From assembly GCA_964242575.1 (NCBI GenBank), contig CAXTCN010000144.1:1-11543 (forward strand): 11,543 bases of DNA, written 5' to 3'. Below the pieces are notes generated by a model. That model was not told where the DNA came from and did no database searches. It was given only the letters and a program-made list of their open reading frames with translations. Source of the stretch: JANPPS01 sp964242575. GTDB lineage: Bacteria > Pseudomonadota > Alphaproteobacteria > Acetobacterales > Acetobacteraceae. Positions 8,301-11,543 of this stretch are shown here, piece by piece; within the stretch, counting starts at the first letter, position 1, and the number at the start of each line of letters is the position of its first letter. Both the position numbers and the translations under genes were made by a program.

Positions 8301-8338
8301 CTTATGCTGCTTTTCTGTTCCGCTCAGCCGCACAGGCC
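8301..8338 (-). repeat. Right 38-bp terminal inverted repeat of the Tn3-family element
   Basis: Read on the minus strand, it matches the left repeat at 36 of 38 positions. It also supplies the last codons of a reading frame coming from the truncated gene on its right. Confidence 0.93.
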
Positions 8339-8595
8339 AAACTAGGCGAAATAGGCATGGATGCTGCCAGTGCTAATACCGCTTCCAATGCGGAGTGGCC
8401 GGAAGCAAAGTCAGCTGTAATTCCCTCTATTGTGCGATATTGGTGAGGGAGCTGTCCTGAAACATGCCTACCTAGGGTATAACCCTTATGCTCGTCTTTC
8501 AAGATGGCACGTGTTCCACTACGAACGACGGATACTTCATTTCCTGTAACATTTAAGCTGACGACTTGTGCAACGTAATCCTTCAGGCTTGCCAA
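8339..8595 (-). pseudogene. Unknown gene, 3' end removed at the transposon
   Basis: I do not recognise this protein. About 85 residues remain, beginning ASLKDYVAQVVSLNV after a TTG at 8595 and continuing to ALAASMPISPSL, where the frame enters the right inverted repeat and stops at 8302. The residue mix is balanced (Val, Leu, Ser, His, Thr), and the DNA is clearly less GC-rich than its neighbours, so this is unlikely to be a chance frame. The start is weak: there is no ATG in frame and no clear ribosome site, and a TAG lies five codons upstream, so the 5' end may also be damaged. It is not related to the transporter on the other side of the transposon. It probably came from elsewhere in the genome through a deletion or recombination at the transposon. 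Confidence 0.5.
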
Positions 8596-8655
8596 AATGC
8601 GCCATCGCTACCGGGTGGTTTAGACCCACTTCTTAATGTTCTGCCGCTATATTCG

Positions 8656-8679
8656 TTGCATGATGTGCAAAATGTGCAA
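8656..8679. repeat. Short tandem and inverted repeat downstream of the recombinase gene
   Basis: ATGTGCAA occurs twice in tandem (8663-8670 and 8672-8679, period 9), and TTGCA at 8656-8660 forms an inverted pair with TGCAA at 8666-8670. This lies in the AT-rich 97-base gap (8596-8692) just past the end of the tyrosine recombinase gene. It could be an arm or core site for that enzyme, but this is speculative. I see no clear terminator in the gap. Confidence 0.35.
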
Positions 8680-8692
8680 TAGGTCCTTGACG

Positions 8693-9679
8693 TCATAAGG
8701 CAATTCGCTCGACTTCATCGAGCGAAATCCCCTCACCCCGCCGATCGTAGAGCTTGGTCGTCCGGGCTGAGGCGTGCGCCGCCATCTTCTGCGCATGTTC
8801 CAGCAGCCCGCCATTCTCCAGGTATGCCGTGATCCCCCTCGCCCGCCACGAATGACAGCCGATCCGGGTGGCTACATTGGATGCCGCGGCCCGGCGTTGG
8901 ATCATCCGGTAGGCGTCCGCCTGAGCCAGCGGCTTACCGGTGAGCCGGCCGGTGCGCCGCTCGGCGGTGCGGAACAGGAAGCCTTTGCGATTGTCGCCGA
9001 CCGCCGCAGCCTCCAGATAGGCATCGAGCCAGTCCTGGAGCGTGTGGTGTGCCGGCATCGTGTGCTCCTTGCCGCCCTTCTCGTGCAGCCGCAACCACCA
9101 GCGCTTACCGACGGGGTAGTAGTCGCCGACGCGCATAGCGGTGACGGCGCCGATGCGGGCGAAGGTGAACAGCAGCGTGCCGATCAGCGCGCGGTCGCGC
9201 AGCCCGATCAGCTGGCCGGTGTCGATCGACGCGATCAGCACCTTGGCCTCCTCCCGGCTTGGCATGTGCGTCTTGCCGGTCGTCATGCTGTGCTTCGGGC
9301 CGCGCACGGCGGCAGCCGGGTTGTGCGGCACGATTTGGCCGACCACCAGCCAATCGAACAGCATCCGCACGGCCGCCAGGTTCTGCTTCACCGTTGGGGC
9401 CGACCGCCCTTCCCTCCCCAGCTGCTCGACCCAGGCCGCAACATGCACGGGCTGAATGCCCGGCAAGGCCAGTCCGAGCCCTTCGCACCAAGCAAAGAAC
9501 CCGGATGCCGCGCGCGCATAGGCGGTGCGGGTGTTCGGGTTGCGGATGTTGGCGGTGAAGAACTCGACATAGCGCCGGACTGTACGCTCACCCTCGACAA
9601 CGACCAGGGCCGGCACAAGCCGCGGCCCAGCACCAACGGGCAAACCTGCCTGGTTGGCAACCGTCAGCTCGCTGGTCAT
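8693..9679 (-). CDS. Tyrosine site-specific recombinase (XerD/phage-integrase type)
   Basis: A 328-residue tyrosine recombinase that would cut and rejoin DNA at a short specific site. The N-terminal SAM-like core-binding domain is at about 32-115 (RRYVEFFTANIRNPNTRTAY, APTVKQNLAAVRMLFDWLV). The catalytic domain holds the full active-site set: Arg175 (FTFARIGA), a lysine in HEKGGKEH, His276-x-x-Arg279 (CHSWRARG), His302 (KMAAHAS) and the nucleophile Tyr311 (TKLYDRR). The start at 9679 overlaps the toxin stop as ATGA, suggesting coupled translation. An in-frame ATG at 9715 would give 340 residues with a longer overlap; neither has a strong ribosome site. Placement as third gene after a toxin-antitoxin pair suggests a role in plasmid dimer resolution or island maintenance, which is inference. 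Confidence 0.92.
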   Translation of the reverse strand: MTSELTVANQAGLPVGAGPRLVPALVVVEGERTVRRYVEFFTANIRNPNTRTAYARAASGFFAWCEGLGLALPGIQPVHVAAWVEQLGREGRSAPTVKQNLAAVRMLFDWLVVGQIVPHNPAAAVRGPKHSMTTGKTHMPSREEAKVLIASIDTGQLIGLRDRALIGTLLFTFARIGAVTAMRVGDYYPVGKRWWLRLHEKGGKEHTMPAHHTLQDWLDAYLEAAAVGDNRKGFLFRTAERRTGRLTGKPLAQADAYRMIQRRAAASNVATRIGCHSWRARGITAYLENGGLLEHAQKMAAHASARTTKLYDRRGEGISLDEVERIAL

Positions 9680-10092
9680 TGCGCGTGCCACGGATTGATC
9701 AAAGGAACCCCGCATCCGGCAAAATCGCCATCTCGCGTCGCAATCGAGGCGCTGTGCACATGGGCGACGGCGGCAATCATGCCGTCGATCGGGCTCAGGC
9801 GCTGCCCGGCCTTTTGGCGTTTGCCGGCGATGGCGGCGTAAGCTGGCGCTGTGGCAAGATCAAAGCTCAGGATGCGCCCGGCAAAATCCTCGGTAAACAT
9901 GGCGGTCGCCTGCTCGCCCAGCCGCTGACGGCGCTTGCCTTTCGGCAATAGGTCGATGCCCAACAGGATCTCGGCATAGGAGAGGGCGGTGACATAGAGG
10001 GCGTCCGTTTGCGCGGCCATCCACTGCAACACCGCGGCCTCTGGCTCGGGGCGCATCAGCTCGGAGAGCACGTTGGTGTCGAGCACGATCAT
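9676..10092 (-). CDS. PIN-domain toxin, FitB/VapC-like ribonuclease
   Basis: A 138-residue PIN-domain protein of the usual VapC/FitB size. It opens MIVLDTNVLSELMRP, with Asp5 as the first metal ligand, followed by Glu41 (SYAEILLGI), Asp103 (LSPIDGMIA) and Asp121/Asp123 (ATRDGDF). This is the acidic cluster expected for a magnesium-dependent RNase. Family members cleave RNA, often tRNA or rRNA, when the partner antitoxin is lost. The ATG overlaps the antitoxin's stop by four bases (ATGA), and its own stop overlaps the recombinase start in the same way, so the three genes are probably translated from one message. No changes in key residues are seen, so the toxin looks functional. VapC and FitB cannot be told apart by sequence reading alone; the FitB flavour rests on the partner. 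Confidence 0.93.
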   Translation of the reverse strand: MIVLDTNVLSELMRPEPEAAVLQWMAAQTDALYVTALSYAEILLGIDLLPKGKRRQRLGEQATAMFTEDFAGRILSFDLATAPAYAAIAGKRQKAGQRLSPIDGMIAAVAHVHSASIATRDGDFAGCGVPLINPWHAQ

Positions 10093-10364
10093 TCAAAACG
10101 CGGCGGTTCGCGCCCTCCCTGGCGAGGCGGCAATTCCAGTTCGACCCCACCGAGGGGGGCAAAACGACGGCGGATGGCGGTGACGAGGCCAGCGCCGGTC
10201 GCCGGCCGCTTCTCCGCCAAGGCCTCTTTCAAGATGGTGCGGGCTTCCGCCTCCATCGACCGGCCATGATGCGCCGCGCGGATGCGCAGCTGCTCTTTCA
10301 GCGCCGGATCGAGCTGCCGGATGTTGAGCGACGCGGTTGGAGCGGTTTCGGATCGAGCAGCCAT
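10089..10364 (-). CDS. Ribbon-helix-helix antitoxin, FitA/VapB-like
   Basis: A 91-residue antitoxin that binds both the PIN toxin and DNA. The N-terminal ribbon-helix-helix (about 11-50) reads ASLNIRQLDPALKEQLRIRA followed by HHGRSMEAEARTILKEAL, a close match to the FitA pattern. The C-terminal tail, about residues 60-91 and ending PPRQGGREPPRFE, is the part expected to wrap the toxin and block its active site. The ATG at 10364 matches the natural start of FitA-like proteins; a longer open frame to 10577 runs through the upstream palindromes and is rejected. It is the first gene of the antitoxin-toxin-recombinase operon, and its stop overlaps the toxin start (ATGA). Autorepression through upstream inverted repeats is expected for the family. 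Confidence 0.92.
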   Translation of the reverse strand: MAARSETAPTASLNIRQLDPALKEQLRIRAAHHGRSMEAEARTILKEALAEKRPATGAGLVTAIRRRFAPLGGVELELPPRQGGREPPRFE

Positions 10365-10432
10365 GCACCCAATGTAGTCAATGGGACCAATGATAGCAAT
10401 TGAGTCGTCCGCCGAGGCGATAGCGCTTTTGA
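10365..10432 (-). promoter_or_regulatory. Promoter and candidate FitA-type operator upstream of the antitoxin
   Basis: The motif TGATAGCA is at 10391-10398. It is the half-site I recall for the gonococcal FitAB operator (TGCTATCA-N12-TGATAGCA). A partner, TGTAGTCA, lies at 10373-10380 but matches only 5 of 8 positions, and the spacer here is 10 bases. Between them TCAATGG and CCAATGA (10379-10394) form a 6-of-7 inverted repeat. On the minus strand TTGCTA, 17 bases, then TACATT is a fair sigma70-type promoter that overlaps these repeats, which would allow autorepression. Confidence 0.5.
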
Positions 10433-10459
10433 GTATGATAACGTTCCTTATTATCATAC
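10433..10459. repeat. Perfect 9-bp inverted repeat upstream of the toxin-antitoxin operon
   Basis: GTATGATAA (10433-10441) and TTATCATAC (10451-10459) are perfect inverted copies separated by 9 bases. The segment is AT-rich in a GC-rich setting. Each arm contains TATGAT, a good -10 element, on opposite strands, so it could be a bidirectional promoter, an operator, or both. Confidence 0.65.
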
Positions 10460-10567
10460 GCAAAACACTCGGCACGAGAAAGTGGATGGGCGGCAGTTTT
10501 GAAGTCGCAACGCTTAAGTATCCGCAGCCACGCCGTAACCGCCTTGGCCATTCCTGATGCCGGCGTC

Positions 10568-10840
10568 TCAGTCCCACATCTCGATCATGTCCGGCACTGG
10601 GAACGCCAGCTCGCCCCTGCGGCTTACTCCGGCCGGCATCTGGACACGCAGGGTGGCGAGGCTGTCCGACACCAGCACGCAGGCGAGGAAGCGTCCGCCG
10701 TTGTGTTCGCAGGTGTGCGGGCGCGCGACCAGCTTGCCCGGGTGGCGCGGGTCGCAGCCGGTCACCACCCAGGCTGCCGCCTCGCCCCGGTCCTGCAGGG
10801 CTTGCGCCTCGGCCGGCGTGAGCACGCGGTCGGGCGGCAC
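10568..10840 (-). CDS. Small hypothetical protein (third of a three-gene row)
   Basis: I do not recognise this 90-residue protein. It has a charged N-terminal helix (RVLTPAEAQALQDRGEAAA), then WVVTGCDPRHPGKLVARPHT, CEHNGGRFLACVLVSDSLA and a closing GELAFPVPDMIEMWD. The pattern of Cys, His and short strands suggests a small beta-rich fold; no enzyme motif is clear and no signal peptide is seen. I chose the GTG at 10840 because GGAG lies eight bases upstream. An ATG at 10867 would give 99 residues and overlap the previous gene by 14 bases, without a ribosome site. It follows the 103-residue gene by 13 bases, so the two are likely co-transcribed. Compact accessory-plasmid genes often look like this. 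Confidence 0.6.
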   Translation of the reverse strand: MPPDRVLTPAEAQALQDRGEAAAWVVTGCDPRHPGKLVARPHTCEHNGGRFLACVLVSDSLATLRVQMPAGVSRRGELAFPVPDMIEMWD

Positions 10841-10853
10841 GTCCGCAGCTCCG

Positions 10854-11165
10854 CTACCCGAACACATGCAGGGCGTGGCTGGCTCGGTCCAGCGCCTCAG
10901 CCTGGCGTCGGGCGTGGTCCGCCTGGTCCGCCCGCCCGGCCCGCTCCAGCCTGTCCCAGCGCAGCGCGTAGCGGCGGGATGCCACGGCGTACCAGCAGCG
11001 CAGCTCCTGGACCAGCAGCACCAGCCGGTCCGGCGCCAGGTCGCCGCGCGCGTCCCACCACCAGCCAGCGGCGATGATGGCGGCGTCGTGCGCCACCTCG
11101 TCCGCGGACGCGCCCGCTTCGGCCAGGCTTTCCAGCCGGCACAGCGCGTCGAGCACATGGCGCAT
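10854..11165 (-). CDS. Small hypothetical protein, helical, Trp-rich
   Basis: I do not recognise this 103-residue protein. It is almost wholly helical by composition, begins MRHVLDALCRLESLAEAG, and has a marked AGWWWDARGDL segment near residue 32 and a basic stretch in the second half (RRYALRWDRLERAGR). Alternating Leu/Ala and charged positions fit two or three packed helices, possibly a small binding or dimeric protein. The start ATG at 11165 lies 8 bases after the stop of the preceding 66-residue gene, and its stop lies 13 bases before the next gene's preferred start. This tight row on the minus strand supports all three as real. No catalytic motif, membrane segment or secretion signal was seen. 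Confidence 0.65.
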   Translation of the reverse strand: MRHVLDALCRLESLAEAGASADEVAHDAAIIAAGWWWDARGDLAPDRLVLLVQELRCWYAVASRRYALRWDRLERAGRADQADHARRQAEALDRASHALHVFG

Positions 11166-11173
11166 GCTGGCGC

Positions 11174-11374
11174 CTACGCCGTCGGGCCAAGCAGGCAGGG
11201 ATCAAGGTGCGCGAGGCCGCCCGACAGCGGACGCTTGCTGATGACGAACCCGCTCCGGGCCATGACACCGTCGGCCGGGTGGTCGCGCTTGCGCCCGGCG
11301 AACCGCAGTGCCAACGACAGGGTGCTGATCACCTCGTCCCGCGTGGCTGGGGAGAGGTCGTCGTCCTGAGCCAC
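11174..11374 (-). CDS. Small hypothetical protein, possibly internally shortened
   Basis: A 66-residue protein starting at a GTG (11374) with AAGG nine bases upstream. The N-terminal part, TRDEVISTLSLALRFAGRKR, then HPADGVMARSGFVISKRP, resembles a short conserved protein of unknown function that I recall from alphaproteobacterial plasmids. In that family a helix of about a dozen residues (resembling AERLVRHLE) sits between the MAR and SGF segments. Here those segments are joined directly, so an in-frame deletion is possible; this comparison is from memory and uncertain. It is the first of three tightly spaced minus-strand genes. Its function is unknown. Confidence 0.55.
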   Translation of the reverse strand: MAQDDDLSPATRDEVISTLSLALRFAGRKRDHPADGVMARSGFVISKRPLSGGLAHLDPCLLGPTA

Positions 11375-11454
11375 GCCGGTGCGCCTTTGCTGGTCATGGT
11401 GGAGAGGCTAGGGCGCGCCATGGAACAAAGCAAGAACTATGGCTGGGGGTCCCG

Positions 11455-11543
11455 ATGGACATGGGCCGGTTCAGCCGCACGCTGCGCGGTCACCTAGTAC
11501 CTCTGCACAGAGGTTTTGAAGGGTTGGAGATGGGCCACGCCTA
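11455..11543 (+). CDS. Possible start of a gene running off the right edge
   Basis: An ATG at 11455 preceded by GGGGG with a 5-base gap opens a frame of 29 codons to the window end, beginning MDMGRFSRTLRGHLVPLHRG. It is divergent from the three small minus-strand genes, with 80 bases between the starts. The frame is short, and no family is recognised. The 11375-11454 stretch holds no clear promoter. Confidence 0.22.
   Translation, partial: MDMGRFSRTLRGHLVPLHRGFEGLEMGHA

Larger units (their letters stand above)
4559..8338. mobile_element. Complete Tn3-family transposon, 3780 bp, tnpA and tnpR only
   Basis: The element is bounded by 38-bp inverted repeats at 4559-4596 and 8301-8338, identical at 36 of 38 positions. 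The outer ends read GGCCTGTGCGG and the inner ends CATAAG, as usual for the 38-bp Tn3 class except that the ends begin GGCC rather than the common GGGG. Inside are a full-length tnpA (minus), a res-like region and a divergent tnpR; there is no passenger gene. The tnpA stop lies 5 bases from the left repeat and the tnpR stop 4 bases from the right one, a very compact layout. The flanking five bases are GTATC on the left and AAACT on the right, so there is no target duplication. The genes on the two sides are unrelated fragments. The element looks intact and possibly active. Confidence 0.93.

Noticed and set aside
31..8338. A composite transposon bounded by the two Tn3-type pieces
   Set aside because: The two transposases belong to different subgroups, the left piece has no visible terminal repeat, and no matching ends enclose the catabolic genes.
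8301..8595. A complete 97-residue gene ending at 8302
   Set aside because: The last 11 residues are encoded by the transposon's inverted repeat, so the natural end is missing and it is listed as a truncated gene.
8622..8638. Hairpin GGGT...ACCC as a terminator after the recombinase
   Set aside because: The stem is only four pairs and no T-run follows on the correct strand.
8688..8695. Palindrome TGACGTCA at the recombinase stop codon
   Set aside because: An isolated 8-bp palindrome is expected by chance in a window of this size, and nothing links it to a function.
10365..10577. N-terminal extension of the antitoxin to a start at 10577
   Set aside because: It would translate the operator and promoter repeats; FitA-like proteins start close to the ribbon-helix-helix, as the ATG at 10364 gives.

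Overview
The window is GC-rich and carries genes in styles common in Alphaproteobacteria: an XRE-cupin regulator, a FitAB/VapBC-type toxin-antitoxin pair and Tn3-family transposases. A megaplasmid or accessory region of a Rhodospirillales-like host (Azospirillum, Roseomonas or Skermanella type) is a reasonable guess, but nothing in the sequence fixes the taxon. I see no rRNA, tRNA or CRISPR array.

Left block (31-1725, minus): the N-terminal 564 residues of a Tn3-family transposase that has lost its catalytic C-terminal part. It stops a few bases short of the next block.

Catabolic block (1729-4558): an XRE-cupin regulator (minus) is divergent from an alpha/beta hydrolase of the 2,6-dihydroxypseudooxynicotine hydrolase/FrsA-like type. 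A major facilitator transporter follows the hydrolase after 50 bases. The 169-base divergent region has a perfect TATAAT for the regulator and overlapping inverted repeats that look like its operator. The set reads as a regulated uptake-and-hydrolysis unit for a small organic compound that I cannot name. The transporter is cut after about 251 codons.

Transposon (4559-8338): a complete, minimal Tn3-family element of 3780 bp with 38-bp inverted repeats (36/38 identical), a 1004-aa tnpA, a res-like intergenic region and a divergent 182-aa tnpR. It has no passenger gene. There is no 5-bp target duplication, and the two sides belong to different broken genes, so the element marks a deletion or recombination junction.

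Right block (8339-11543): the stump of an AT-richer unknown gene facing the transposon is followed by an apparent three-gene operon on the minus strand: FitA/VapB-like antitoxin, FitB/VapC-like PIN toxin and XerD-like tyrosine recombinase. Both junctions are ATGA overlaps. A FitA-like half-site and a 9-bp inverted repeat lie upstream. Coupling an addiction module to a site-specific recombinase suggests a plasmid or island stability cassette. This is the most interesting unit here. Three small uncharacterised genes in a row (minus, 11374 to 10568) and a possible gene running off the right edge complete the window.
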